Source: Blastococcus sp. HT6-30
GTDB lineage: Bacteria > Actinomycetota > Actinomycetes > Mycobacteriales > Geodermatophilaceae
Assembly (NCBI RefSeq): GCF_039729015.1
Contig: NZ_CP155792.1
Span: 2,132,001 to 2,196,000, forward strand
DNA: 64,000 nucleotides
Direction: 5' to 3'
Part shown: piece by piece, positions 16,135-24,574 of the stretch
Layout: each line of letters opens with the position of its first letter
How positions within the stretch are numbered: position 1 is the stretch's first letter
Notes under the pieces: generated by a model
What the model saw: the letters and a program-made list of their open reading frames with translations, nothing else
Database searches by the model: none
Told to the model about the DNA's origin: nothing
Translations under genes and position numbers: made by a program

Positions 16135-16815
16135 TCAGGGCAACCGCCAGACGGTGGTCCGGCGCACCGGTGCGGGCCGGCCTGGCGACGGTTCGGTGTC
16201 GGGCACGTCGTAGGCGGCCAGGGACTGCAGCCGGTCCTCCGGGAGGTAGACGCGCCCCGGATCGCCGACCAGCACCTCCACGCCGCGGGCACGTGCGGCC
16301 TCCAGGAAGGGCAGCACCCGGTCGGTCATCTCTCGGTCGTAGCAGACGTCGCCGGCCAGGATCACCGCCACGTCCGGCGGTTCGGCGCCCAGCACGTCAC
16401 CCACCGGCGTGATGCCCGGCGTTCCGTTCCGCTCGGCGTTCACGATCACGGCGGTCAGCGCGAAGGGGTCGACGTCGCTGGCGAGCACGGACGTCGCCCC
16501 GGCACGGACCGCCGCCACGGCGACCAGCCCGCTGCCGGCGCCGAGATCCAGCACCGCCCGCCCCGCGACCAGGTCGGGGTGGTCGAGCACGTACCGCGCC
16601 AGCGCCTGTCCGCCCGGCCAGGCCGCCGCCCAGAACGGCGGATCGGTGGAGGTGCGCCCCTGCTCGGTCTCCATGGCCTCCCACAGGGCGACGACGTCGG
16701 CGGCCACCAGCAGCTCCACCTCGGGCACCAGTTCGGGCCGCACCGCGCGGGTGTGGGCGCGGACGAACTCCGGGGGGACGGGACGGTCGGCCGGCACCGG
16801 GGCAGTCAACCGCAC
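16135..16815 (-). CDS. class I SAM-dependent methyltransferase (ETFB-lysine/Nnt1-like)
   Basis: Predicted 226 residues from GTG at 16813-16815. SAM-binding motif I is AVLDLGAGSGLVAVAAV, with the acidic strand end ASDVDPFAL as motif II and AVILAGDVCYDREMTDRVLP as the post-motif. An upstream segment DPPFWAAAWPGGQALARYVL is typical of the Nnt1/PrmA-like protein methyltransferases. These modify lysines of proteins such as the electron-transfer flavoprotein beta subunit; the actual target here is unknown. The start is uncertain by a few codons. It is the last gene before the riboswitch region, and the 182 bases to the next gene upstream (16816-16997) hold nothing recognisable. Confidence 0.8.
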   Translation of the reverse strand: MRLTAPVPADRPVPPEFVRAHTRAVRPELVPEVELLVAADVVALWEAMETEQGRTSTDPPFWAAAWPGGQALARYVLDHPDLVAGRAVLDLGAGSGLVAVAAVRAGATSVLASDVDPFALTAVIVNAERNGTPGITPVGDVLGAEPPDVAVILAGDVCYDREMTDRVLPFLEAARARGVEVLVGDPGRVYLPEDRLQSLAAYDVPDTEPSPGRPAPVRRTTVWRLP

Positions 16816-16997
16816 CGGCGGGACGACGGCGCAATCGAGGTGCCGTCGCTCAGGCCTGGGGCGCCCACGACGGCAGCTTCCCCGGTCGGCCGGAGACCCA
16901 GCGCCTCGTCGACGCCCACCATCCGGGCGTTGCTCCCGGAGTTGCAGGTGCTGATCCGGGGACGCCTCGGGGAACGCTCCCGGAGCGCCGCGACCGG

Positions 16998-17837
16998 TCA
17001 GCTCGTCGGCTTCGCCGGTGCCGCCCGACGGGCGATCAGCCGCCAGTAGCTGCCCGGCACGAGCCGCACGAGCACGTCGGGAACCTTCGCGGTCCAGCCG
17101 ATCAGCAGCCGCGGACGACGACGCTCGATCGCCGCGACGATCTGCGCGGCGGCGTCCTCCGGCGGCATCCGGAGCAGCGTGGCGAACCGCTTGCGCCCCT
17201 CCTCGTACTCCGCCACCGACACGCCCGAGCCGGTCCGGGCGCTCTCGGCGATGCGCGTGCGGACGCCGCCGGGGTGCACCACAGTCACGCCGATGCCGTC
17301 CTCGGCCAGCTCGTGCCGCAGCGCCTCGGTGAACCCCCGGACGGCGAACTTGCTGGCCGCGTAGGCGGCCTGGCCGGCCGGGGCGACGATGCCGAAGACG
17401 CTGGACACGTTCACCACGTGCGCGCCGGGGTGCGTCTTGAGCACCGGCAGCAGGGCGTGGGTGAGCTGGACGACGGCGCGCACGTTGATCGCCATCACCC
17501 ACTCGAACTCCTCCAGGGTGACCTGGTCGAAGCGCCCGCCGAGCGCGACCCCGGCGTTGTTGACCAGCAGCGTCGTCTCCGGGTGCTCGGCGACGAGCGT
17601 CGCCGCCACCCGGGCGGTCGCCTCGTCGTCGGCGAGGTCGGCTACGTGGGTGGCGATCCGCAGCCCCGGGTGGTCGGCACGGATCCGCCCGGCCACCCCC
17701 TCGAGCCGCTCGGCATCGCGGTCCAGCAGCACCAGGTGGCTGCCCCGCCCGGCCAGCTGCGCGGCGAGCGCTTCGCCGATGCCGCTCGCCGCGCCGGTGA
17801 CGACGGCCGTTCCGCCCGCGAACGCGTAGGGACCCAT
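16998..17837 (-). CDS. short-chain dehydrogenase/reductase next to ethA
   Basis: Predicted 279 residues. The cofactor motif is VVTGAASGIGEALAAQLA (about 13-30), NNAG lies near residue 90, and the catalytic Ser/Tyr/Lys set is in VVNVSSVFG and YAASKFAVRG. The C-terminus is extended by a basic segment (WRLIARRAAPAKPTS). Its ATG overlaps the ethA stop as ATGA, so it is co-translated with that Baeyer-Villiger-type monooxygenase; an SDR could provide or reduce ketone substrates for it. Substrate not known. Confidence 0.87.
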   Translation of the reverse strand: MGPYAFAGGTAVVTGAASGIGEALAAQLAGRGSHLVLLDRDAERLEGVAGRIRADHPGLRIATHVADLADDEATARVAATLVAEHPETTLLVNNAGVALGGRFDQVTLEEFEWVMAINVRAVVQLTHALLPVLKTHPGAHVVNVSSVFGIVAPAGQAAYAASKFAVRGFTEALRHELAEDGIGVTVVHPGGVRTRIAESARTGSGVSVAEYEEGRKRFATLLRMPPEDAAAQIVAAIERRRPRLLIGWTAKVPDVLVRLVPGSYWRLIARRAAPAKPTS

Positions 17838-19327
17838 CACGCCATCGTCCGCTCGGCGACGGCGCCGGCCAGCGCTCGCGGCTGGAAGGTCATGCCCTCG
17901 TCCTCCAGGGAGCCGCGGCGCATCAGCGCGACGTCGCGCAGGTAGTTCTGGTGCAGCCGCCAGGGCGCGCGGCCGCCCTGCTTGGGCAGGCCGGCGAGAC
18001 TGCGCTGCACGTACCCGGCCGCAAGGTCCAGGAACGGCGCGTCGGCCCCCTCCGGCGGGGCGACCGGGGTCGCCGACACGTAGCCGTGCGCGTCCATGTG
18101 GTCCAGGAGCCGGACGACGTAGCCGTTGACCAGGTCGGCCTTGAGCGTCCAGGAGGCGTTGGTGTAGCCGATGACCATGGCGAAGTTGGGCACGCCGGAG
18201 AGCATCATCCCCTTGTAGGAGACCGTCTCGGGCAGCTCGACGGGCTCTCCGTCCACGGCGAGGGTCATGCCGCCGGCCGGGAGCAGGTTCAGCCCGGTCG
18301 CGGTGACCACGACGTCGGCGGCGAGGTGCTCTCCCGATTCCAGCTCGATGCCGTCCTCGGTGAAGGTGCGGATCCGGTCGGTGGCGATCGAGGCCCTCCC
18401 CTGCCGCAGGGCGCGGAACAGGTCGCCGTCCGGGACGAGGCAGAGCCGCTGGTCCCACGGGTCGTAGGGCGGGTTGAAGTGCGTGCTGACGGCGAACCCG
18501 GCCGGCAGCTGCTTCTCGGTGAGCCGGCGGATCAGCTTCCGGACCATCGCCGGGCGACGGCGGCTGAGCTGGTACAGCGCGGTGCTGGTGAGCACGTTCT
18601 TCCAGCGGACGATCGGGTAGGCGGCCCGGGCCGGCAGCTTGGCGCGCAGCCACTGGGCCAGTGGATCCCGGCTCGGCAGCGACATGACGTAGCTCGGCGT
18701 GCGCTGCAGCATCGTCACGTGCTCGGCCTGCTCGGCGAGGTTCGGCACGAGGGTGACGGCGGTGGCGCCGCTGCCGATGACCACGACCTTCTTGCCGGTG
18801 ATGTCGAGGTCCTCGGGCCAGTGCTGCGGGTGCACCAGCTCTCCGCGGAATCGCTCCTCGCCCTCGAAGCGGGGGCGGAAGCCCTCGTCGTAGCGGTAGT
18901 AGCCGGAGCAGACCGACAGCCACGAGCAGGTCAGCCGGACCGTCTGCCCCGTGTCGGTGCGCTCGGCGGTGACCGTCCACCGGCTGTTCGGCGTCGACCA
19001 CTCCGCGGAGAGCACGCGGTGGTGGTACCGGATGTTGTCGGTGACCCCGTACTCGCGCGCCGTCTCCTCGATGTACCGGCGGATGGCGGGTCCGTCGGCG
19101 ATCGACTTCGCCTCGTCCCACGGGCGGAAGGAGTAGCCGAGGGTGAACATGTCGGAGTCCGACCGGATCCCCGGATAGCGGAACAGGTCCCACGTGCCCC
19201 CGAGAGCGGCGCGGGACTCCAGCACCAGATAGCTCGTGCCCGGCCGGTCCTTCTCCAGGTGGCAGGCGGCGCCGATGCCGGAGAGGCCGGCGCCGACGAC
19301 CAGGACGTCCACGTGCTCGGTTGGCAT
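17837..19327 (-). CDS. ethA: Baeyer-Villiger-type flavin monooxygenase, EthA ortholog
   Basis: Predicted 496 residues (mycobacterial EthA has 489). FAD motif VVGAGLSGIGAACHLE (about 9-24), GGTWDLFRYPGIRSDSDM, the BVMO fingerprint FRGELVHPQHW (FxGxxxHxxxW), the NADPH motif VVVIGSGATAVTLVP and the late segments YKGMMLSGVPN, YTNASWTLKADLV and GRAPWRLHQNYLRD all match EthA closely. EthA oxygenates ketones and thioamides and activates ethionamide in mycobacteria. The ATG at 19325-19327 gives the EthA-like start MPTEHVDVLVVGAG. It is divergent from ethR, which in mycobacteria represses it, with the operator between them. Confidence 0.92.
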   Translation of the reverse strand: MPTEHVDVLVVGAGLSGIGAACHLEKDRPGTSYLVLESRAALGGTWDLFRYPGIRSDSDMFTLGYSFRPWDEAKSIADGPAIRRYIEETAREYGVTDNIRYHHRVLSAEWSTPNSRWTVTAERTDTGQTVRLTCSWLSVCSGYYRYDEGFRPRFEGEERFRGELVHPQHWPEDLDITGKKVVVIGSGATAVTLVPNLAEQAEHVTMLQRTPSYVMSLPSRDPLAQWLRAKLPARAAYPIVRWKNVLTSTALYQLSRRRPAMVRKLIRRLTEKQLPAGFAVSTHFNPPYDPWDQRLCLVPDGDLFRALRQGRASIATDRIRTFTEDGIELESGEHLAADVVVTATGLNLLPAGGMTLAVDGEPVELPETVSYKGMMLSGVPNFAMVIGYTNASWTLKADLVNGYVVRLLDHMDAHGYVSATPVAPPEGADAPFLDLAAGYVQRSLAGLPKQGGRAPWRLHQNYLRDVALMRRGSLEDEGMTFQPRALAGAVAERTMA

Positions 19328-19402
19328 GCCTGTCTCCGGTTCGCTCGTCCGGCCCGGGCCGGAACTGGGTCTGCGCCGTCGCGGACGGTGCGCGGCGCAC
19401 GG

Positions 19403-19440
19403 TATCGACGGCGTGTCGATAGAGTCAACACGACGTCGAG
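19403..19440. promoter_or_regulatory. probable EthR operator between ethA and ethR
   Basis: A perfect inverted repeat TATCGAC (19403-19409) / GTCGATA (19415-19421) overlaps GTGTCGATAGAGTCAACACG and is followed by GTCGAGAC. The style resembles the long, multi-repeat mycobacterial EthR operator, which contains GTGTCGATAG-like blocks. It lies within the 143-bp gap between the two divergent starts, where EthR could repress both genes. Octameric binding is known for EthR; here it is inferred. Confidence 0.7.
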
Positions 19441-19470
19441 ACATGGGCCGGTGCGGCTAGTCTGCGTGCC

Positions 19471-20124
19471 GTGCCGGCTGCCACGGGTGAGCTCCCCAGC
19501 GCCGGGCGCGGCCGGCGGCCCGCCCGGCCCTCCGGCGACGACCGGGAACTGGCGATCCTCTCCACCGCGGAGCGCCTCCTCGCCGAGCGGCCGCTCGCCG
19601 CCATCTCGGTCGACGACCTCGCGCGTGGCGCAGGCATCTCCCGGCCCACGTTCTACTTCTACTTCTCCTCCAAGGACGCCGTCCTGCTCGCCCTGCTCGA
19701 CCGCGTGGTCGCCGAGGCCGACGCCGCGATGCAGCGGGCCTTCGGATCGCCGGCCACCGGTGCGCGGGACGGCTGGGCGCGGGCGATCGGCGCCTACTAC
19801 GAAACCTTCCGCGCGCACCGGTCGCTCACCGTCGCCTGGGCGCAGGCGCGCTCCACGAACGACGAGGTCCGAGCGCTGTGGTCGGAGGTGTTCGAGCGCT
19901 GGGTGCAGCAGTGCGCCGCGGCCGTCGACGCCGAGCGGGCACGCGGGGCCGCACCGCCGGGGCTGCCCTCGCGCGCCCTCGCCGTCGCCCTGACGTCGAT
20001 GAACGAGCGGGTGCTCTACGCGACGTTCAGCGGGGACGGGCCGGCCGTCCCCGAGGAGCGGGTCGTCGACGTGCTCCTCGGCATCTGGCTCTCGGCGGTC
20101 TACGGCGCTGCGGTCCCCGACTGA
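19471..20124 (+). CDS. ethR: TetR-family repressor, EthR ortholog
   Basis: Predicted 217 residues with GTG start; mycobacterial EthR has 216. The N-terminal segment RPSGDDRELAILSTAERLLA and the HTH region ISVDDLARGAGISRPTFYFY are almost identical to EthR, followed by SKDAVLLALLDRVV. The ligand domain keeps AAVDAERARGAAP and the late MNERVLYATFSGD and VPEERVVDVLLGIW segments. EthR represses ethA and is released by hydrophobic ligands such as ketones or esters. The divergent arrangement and operator-like repeats support the same role. Downstream lies a decayed gene on the other strand. Confidence 0.93.
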   Translation: MPAATGELPSAGRGRRPARPSGDDRELAILSTAERLLAERPLAAISVDDLARGAGISRPTFYFYFSSKDAVLLALLDRVVAEADAAMQRAFGSPATGARDGWARAIGAYYETFRAHRSLTVAWAQARSTNDEVRALWSEVFERWVQQCAAAVDAERARGAAPPGLPSRALAVALTSMNERVLYATFSGDGPAVPEERVVDVLLGIWLSAVYGAAVPD

Positions 20125-20520
20125 GCATGCTGAGCAGGGCGCGCAGCGGCGCGGGCGGCCGAGCAGTTCGATCACCGTGCCGTCGGGCGTCCGGCGGAAC
20201 GACCGGTCGTCGTGGTCCGCCGCACCAGGTGGGCGCGCCGCCGCGGGATCCGGAAGTACAGCGAGGAGTCGGCCAGCAGGCCGGCGTCCGACGCGCAGAC
20301 CGGCAGCTCGTGGTCGTCGAGGCACTCAACGCCCGGCGGTCGGCCTGGCACGCGCGCCACGGTGCCGACCCGACCGGTGGGCCGCCGACGCGCACGATGC
20401 GCCCGTCGGCCAGGCCCATGTACACCCGCCCCGCCCCGTGACCAGGACGCCCTCCGGCCCCTCGCCGACCGGCACCACCGTCGGCCCACCGACGTCGCGC
20501 GCGCCGATCCTCCCGCTCCC
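20125..20520 (-). pseudogene. decayed SMP-30/strictosidine synthase-like gene
   Basis: No single frame is open, but pieces in three frames read in order like this family: GPTVVPVGEGPEGVLVTGRG, then after a shift near 20425 VYMGLADGRIVRVGG, then from about 20355 PPGVECLDDHELPVCASDAG with LLADSSLYF, then from about 20219 RSFRRTPDGTVIELLGRP. Intact relatives have a six-bladed propeller with G-V-Y-x-G-L-A-D-G-R and S-S-L-Y-F-T-D blocks in this order. At least three frame changes and one internal deletion (between GLLA and SSLYF) are needed, and the end is missing. Parent enzymes are lactonases or sugar-acid hydrolases. This accounts for most of the 457-base gap. Confidence 0.55.
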
Positions 20521-20581
20521 ACTCCGCGGCCGGTCCGGAGGTCAGCGGCAGACTGCCCGCCGGCCCCGGAGGCCGCCGGGA

Positions 20582-21094
20582 TCACTCCCCGACGACGGCG
20601 GAGCCGGCCCCGGCGGTCGTGAAGTCGCGGCCGCCGGCGCCGGTGCGGACCACGGTGACCGGGCAGGCCGCGTGGTGCACCAGCTGGTCGCTGACCGAGC
20701 CGAGCAGCAGGCCGGAGAACCCGCCGCGGCCACGCGCGCCGACCACCACCAGGTTGGCACCCTCTGCGGCGGCGAGCAGGCCCTGCACCGGCGGCCGGTG
20801 GACGACGTGGCAGGTGACCCGCGCGGCGGGGTCCAGCCCGGCCGCGGCGACGTGCGCTGTGAGCTCCTCCAGCACGGCCTGCTCCCAGTCGGGCAGCGGC
20901 GGCACGTAGCCGGGCTCCCAGGTGGCGGGGTGCGGTGCGGTGGTCATCGACCAGGCGCGGACCACGTGCACGTCGACGTCGGCCCGGCGGGCCAACCGCG
21001 CCGCCCAGCGGAGCGCCTCCTGCGCGCACTTCGAGCCGTCGTGCCCGACCACGACGCCACCCTCGACCTGAACCACCTTACGGACCTCGTCCAC
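20582..21094 (-). CDS. universal stress protein (single UspA domain)
   Basis: Predicted 170 residues. The fold starts GGVVVGHDGSKCAQEALRWA and ends with the ATP-binding signature GARGRGGFSGLLLGSVSDQL then AACPVTVVR, which fits G-2X-G-9X-G(S/T). USPs of this ATP-binding type bind nucleotide and influence stress survival and dormancy in actinobacteria. It stands alone between the decayed gene and the coiled-coil gene, with 99 bases upstream. No stress promoter of the GTTT/GGGTA kind was seen there. Confidence 0.9.
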   Translation of the reverse strand: MDEVRKVVQVEGGVVVGHDGSKCAQEALRWAARLARRADVDVHVVRAWSMTTAPHPATWEPGYVPPLPDWEQAVLEELTAHVAAAGLDPAARVTCHVVHRPPVQGLLAAAEGANLVVVGARGRGGFSGLLLGSVSDQLVHHAACPVTVVRTGAGGRDFTTAGAGSAVVGE

Positions 21095-21193
21095 TGCTGC
21101 CCTCCACGTTGGTGCGCGCCGGCGTGATCACCGACACGGTCAGCCTCTCATCACGCGGCGACGCGCACGTCACCGGCGGCGGACGGCGCACCG

Positions 21194-22150
21194 TCAGCCC
21201 GAGACGGGCTCGGGCCGGCCACCCAGCAGCACGAGCTCGTCGGCCGGCGGGACACCCACGGCCTGCAGCGCCGCACCGATGCGGTCGGTGAGGCACCGCA
21301 GGGACTCCCGGGCCTGGTCGCGCTGGCGGCAGAGGTCGTCGACCTCCGCCCTGATCGCGGCGAGCCGGGCGCCCGCGACGTCGTCGGCGGACTCGCGGTC
21401 CCGCTGGGCCAGGGCCGCGGCCTGCTCGCGCTCGGCGGCCGCCGCCCGGGCCAGCTCCTCCCTCTCGGCAGCGGCCTCGGCGGCCAGCCGGTCCCGTTCG
21501 GCGATGGCCTCAGCGGCGAGGCGGTCGCGCTCCGCCGCCGACTCGGCAGCCGCGCGGTCACGCTCGGCGGCGGCCACCCTGAGCAGCTCGGCGGCCTCGG
21601 CCTTCGCCCTCTCCAGCACGGCGGCCCCCTCGGCGCGGTCCCGCTGGGCGTTCACCCGGAGCTGATCGGCGACGTCGATCGCCATCTCCTTGATCTCGTG
21701 CGCCTTGCGCAGCCGCGCGTCGGCCTCCAGGCGGGCGTCGGCGAGCACCTGCGCCGCATCCGCCTCGGCCGCGTCGAGCACCTGGGCCGCCTGGTTCTCC
21801 GCCAGCCGCAGGACCTCCCCGACCCGGGCGCTGACCACCGGCCGCTCGCGCCCGACGGGCTGCTCGGCCAGCAGGCGGCGGGAGATCTCCAGCTCCGTCC
21901 CGCAGGCGACCACGCGGTCGAGCAGGTGCTCCCGCTCGCGGTGCGCGGCCGAGAGCTCCCCCTCGGCCCAGGCGACGTAGTTGTCGACCTCCATCCGGTC
22001 GTAGCCGCGCAGCGCACCGCGGAAGGCCGGCCGGTGGTCCAGCAACGTCTCCAGGGCGCCCGCCGGCCGCGGAGCCCGGGCATCGGGCGCGTCCGGCGGC
22101 ACCTCCTCGTCCTGGACACGATTGGCGACGAACTCGACATGCCGGAGCAT
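21194..22150 (-). CDS. DivIVA-like long coiled-coil protein
   Basis: Predicted 318 residues from ATG 22148-22150. Residues 40-70 (FRGALRGYDRMEVDNYVAWA) match the N-terminal membrane-curvature/DivIVA motif G-Y-D-x-x-E-V-D. From about 70 to 295 the chain is a continuous coiled coil very rich in Ala, Glu and Arg, with repeating AERDRLAAEA blocks, and the C-terminus returns to a short folded tail. Polar-growth and septum proteins (Wag31/DivIVA, SepIVA-like) have this plan. It lacks recognisable phosphosite or membrane segments. It is transcribed divergently from the flavin monooxygenase gene across 249 bases. Confidence 0.72.
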   Translation of the reverse strand: MLRHVEFVANRVQDEEVPPDAPDARAPRPAGALETLLDHRPAFRGALRGYDRMEVDNYVAWAEGELSAAHREREHLLDRVVACGTELEISRRLLAEQPVGRERPVVSARVGEVLRLAENQAAQVLDAAEADAAQVLADARLEADARLRKAHEIKEMAIDVADQLRVNAQRDRAEGAAVLERAKAEAAELLRVAAAERDRAAAESAAERDRLAAEAIAERDRLAAEAAAEREELARAAAAEREQAAALAQRDRESADDVAGARLAAIRAEVDDLCRQRDQARESLRCLTDRIGAALQAVGVPPADELVLLGGRPEPVSG

Positions 22151-22399
22151 CCGGACGGCCCCCCTGGGAAGTAGGTGAGGCGGAATCTGCCAGAGGGCCA
22201 CCCGGCTCGCGGGCCGCTGTGACGGGTCCGTGACCGTGTCGCCGACACCCCGGCGGTGCCACGCCGGGGCGTACTGGAACGACTACGCGGCGCTGCCGCC
22301 GCCTCGCCTCCACCCATCGGGCACCCGGGCATACCGGGCCGGTGCGGCGCGTTCACCCGGCAGAGATACTTGCACTCTCAACCAGATGCGGAGACCGAG

Positions 22400-23545
22400 A
22401 TGCAGTTCGGCGTGTTCACCGTCAGCGACATCACCACCGACCCGACGACCGGGCGCACCCCGACCGAGGCGGAGCGGCTGAAGGCGGTGCTGGCCATCGC
22501 GCAGAAGGCCGAGGAGGTCGGCCTCGACGTCTTCGCCCTCGGCGAGCACCACAACCCGCCGTTCTTCTCCTCCTCCCCCACCACCACGCTCGCGTGGATC
22601 GCGGCGCGGACCCGGACGCTCCAGCTGTCGACGTCGACGACGCTGATCACCACCAACGACCCGGTGAAGATCGCCGAGGACTACGCGATGCTGCAGCACC
22701 TGGCCGAGGGCCGGGTCGACCTGATGATGGGCCGCGGGAACACCGGCCCGGTCTACCCCTGGTTCGGGCAGGACATCCGCAACGGCATCGAGCTCGCCGT
22801 CGAGAACTACGCGCTGCTGCGCCGGCTGTGGACCGAGGACGTCGTCGACTGGCAGGGCAAGTACCGCACCCCGCTGCAGGGCTTCACCTCGACACCCCGC
22901 CCCCTGGACGGCGTTCCGCCGTTCGTGTGGCACGGCTCGATCCGCTCCCCCCAGATCGCCGAGCAGGCCGCGTACTACGGCGACGGCTTCTTCTCCAACC
23001 ACATCTTCTGGCCGAAGGAGCACACCCAGCGGATGGTCGAGTTCTACCGCCGCCGCTACGAGCACTACGGCCACGGCAGCGCCGACCAGGCGATCGTCGG
23101 CCTCGGCGGCCAGGTGTTCATGCGCAGGAACAGCCAGGACGCCGTCGCCGAGTTCCGCCCCTACTTCGACAACGCGCCGGTCTACGGCCACGGCCCCTCG
23201 TTGGAGGAGTTCAGCCGGGAGACCCCGCTGACCGTCGGCTCGCCGCAGCAGGTCATCGAGCGGACGCTCGGTTTCCGCGACTACGTCGGCGACTACCAGC
23301 GGCAGCTGTTCCTCGTCGACCACGCCGGGCTCCCGCTGAAGACGGTGCTCGAGCAGCTCGACCTGCTGGGCGAGGAGGTCGTCCCGGTGCTGCGGAAGGA
23401 GTTCGCCGCCCGTAAGCCGGCGCACGTGCCCGAGGCGCCCACGCACGCCGCGCGGGTCGCGGCGGCCGGCGGCAGCACGGACACGACGGTCCACGCCGGT
23501 GGCGACGACGTCACCGGGCGCACCCCTGAGGCGGTGACCCGATGA
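22400..23545 (+). CDS. FMN-dependent luciferase-like monooxygenase, CE1758 family
   Basis: Predicted 381 residues. Bacterial luciferase fold: MQFGVFTVSDITTDPTTGRT at the start, FALGEHHNPPFFSSSPTT, LAEGRVDLMMGRGNTGPVYP and PFVWHGSIRSPQIAEQAAYY. The next gene, overlapping it by ATGA, is an NADPH-dependent FMN reductase, the fixed partner of the CE1758/CE1759 pairs found in actinobacteria. The reductase supplies FMNH2 for oxygenation of an unknown substrate. An inverted TTG-CACTCT-CAA at 22373-22384, shortly before the ATG, could be a MarR/HxlR-type operator. The ATG at 22400 is chosen because the longer upstream frame is not conserved-looking. Confidence 0.88.
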   Translation: MQFGVFTVSDITTDPTTGRTPTEAERLKAVLAIAQKAEEVGLDVFALGEHHNPPFFSSSPTTTLAWIAARTRTLQLSTSTTLITTNDPVKIAEDYAMLQHLAEGRVDLMMGRGNTGPVYPWFGQDIRNGIELAVENYALLRRLWTEDVVDWQGKYRTPLQGFTSTPRPLDGVPPFVWHGSIRSPQIAEQAAYYGDGFFSNHIFWPKEHTQRMVEFYRRRYEHYGHGSADQAIVGLGGQVFMRRNSQDAVAEFRPYFDNAPVYGHGPSLEEFSRETPLTVGSPQQVIERTLGFRDYVGDYQRQLFLVDHAGLPLKTVLEQLDLLGEEVVPVLRKEFAARKPAHVPEAPTHAARVAAAGGSTDTTVHAGGDDVTGRTPEAVTR

Positions 23546-24168
23546 GCACCCGCACCCTCGCCGTCGTCAGCGCCGGGCTGGGCGTCCCGTCGTCCACCCG
23601 GCTGCTGGCCGACCGGCTGACCACGGCCACGGTGGAGGCCCTCCGCGAGCGGGGCGTCACCGCCACGGTCGAGGTGGTCGAGCTGCGGCAGCACGCCCGC
23701 GACCTCGCCGACAACCTGGTCACCGGCTTCGCCAACGAGGCGCTGCGGGGCTCGGTGGACACGGTGGTGGGCGCCGACGGCCTGATCGCCGTGACACCGA
23801 TCTTCTCGGCGTCCTACAGCGGCCTGTTCAAGACCTTCTTCGACGTCCTGGACAAGGAGGCGCTGGCCGGCAAGCCGGTGCTGCTCGGCGCCACCGCCGG
23901 CACGGCGCGGCACTCGCTGGCCCTGGAGCACGCCATGCGGCCGCTGTTCGCCTACCTCCGGGCGACGGTCGCCCCGACCGCGGTCTTCGCCGCGTCGGAG
24001 GACTGGGCCGGCGGCGAGACCGGCAGCCCGGCTCTCACGGGGCGGGCGCACCGGGCCGCCGGCGAGCTCGCCGACCTGGTGGCCGGACGGCCACCGGCCG
24101 CCCCGGCAGACCCGTTCGCCGACCCGGTCGGCTCCTTCGAGGACCTGCTCCGCGGCTCCGGCGCCTGA
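23542..24168 (+). CDS. NAD(P)H-dependent FMN reductase, CE1759 family
   Basis: Predicted 208 residues with a flavodoxin-like fold: VVSAGLGVPSSTRLLADRL in the phosphate-binding loop position, ITPIFSASYSGLFKTFFDVL-like segment (starting VTPIFSASYSG) and LLGATAGTARHSLALEHAMR. Its start overlaps the stop of the CE1758-type monooxygenase, so both are made together. It reduces FMN for the partner. A convergent terminator hairpin lies just downstream. Confidence 0.88.
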   Translation: MSTRTLAVVSAGLGVPSSTRLLADRLTTATVEALRERGVTATVEVVELRQHARDLADNLVTGFANEALRGSVDTVVGADGLIAVTPIFSASYSGLFKTFFDVLDKEALAGKPVLLGATAGTARHSLALEHAMRPLFAYLRATVAPTAVFAASEDWAGGETGSPALTGRAHRAAGELADLVAGRPPAAPADPFADPVGSFEDLLRGSGA

Positions 24169-24173
24169 GGAAC

Positions 24174-24223
24174 GCCCCCTGCCCCGACCGCCGACACGAT
24201 CGCGACGGGCGCCGGCAGGGGGC
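24174..24223. terminator. hairpin between convergent genes
   Basis: GCCCCCTGCC (24174-24183) pairs perfectly with GGCAGGGGGC (24214-24223). It lies six bases after the FMN reductase stop and just beyond the stop of the convergent lipoprotein gene, so it can serve both. Confidence 0.55.
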
Positions 24224-24246
24224 CGCTCCGGCCGGAGGCCGAGGGA

Positions 24247-24423
24247 TCAGTCGTCCTCCTGCTCGCCGCCTCCCTCCTCGCCGCCTTCCTGCTCGACGAT
24301 GCCGCCCTCGTCCACGGCCTCCTCGCCGCCGCCGCAGGCGGTCATGGTGAACGAAGCGGCCGCGATGGCGATCCCGGCTGCGGCCGAGCGCCAGCGGCGG
24401 GTGGGCAGGGACGTGCGGTTCAT
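24247..24423 (-). CDS. small acidic lipoprotein
   Basis: Predicted 58 residues. A basic N-terminus (MNRTSLPTRRWRS) and hydrophobic segment AAAGIAIAAASFTMTA lead to a lipobox cysteine at residue 30, followed by a glycine- and glutamate-rich tail (EEGGGEQEDD at the end). It would be lipid-anchored on the outer face of the membrane. Such very short acidic lipoproteins are common in this group and have no known function. The ATG at 24421-24423 is preferred over one nine codons earlier because it gives a proper signal peptide. Confidence 0.7.
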   Translation of the reverse strand: MNRTSLPTRRWRSAAAGIAIAAASFTMTACGGGEEAVDEGGIVEQEGGEEGGGEQEDD

Positions 24424-24574
24424 GGTTTCTCCTCCAGGTGGGCCGACCACGGGTCGGAGCGGATGTGCCTTTCGTGCTGTGCCCCGGCCCGCACCGAAGC
24501 ACGCACATCCGTCCCGACGTCATCGATCGGTCACCCGCACCCGCCGCGCGGCCGGCGCCGGACGGGGTCCTCGT

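Noticed and set aside
16816-16997. Possible small plus-strand gene between the methyltransferase and SDR genes
   Set aside because: A short open stretch contains an LLPELQVLIRGRL-like helix, but no start site with ribosome binding signal, no homology recognised and no codon bias distinct from noise.
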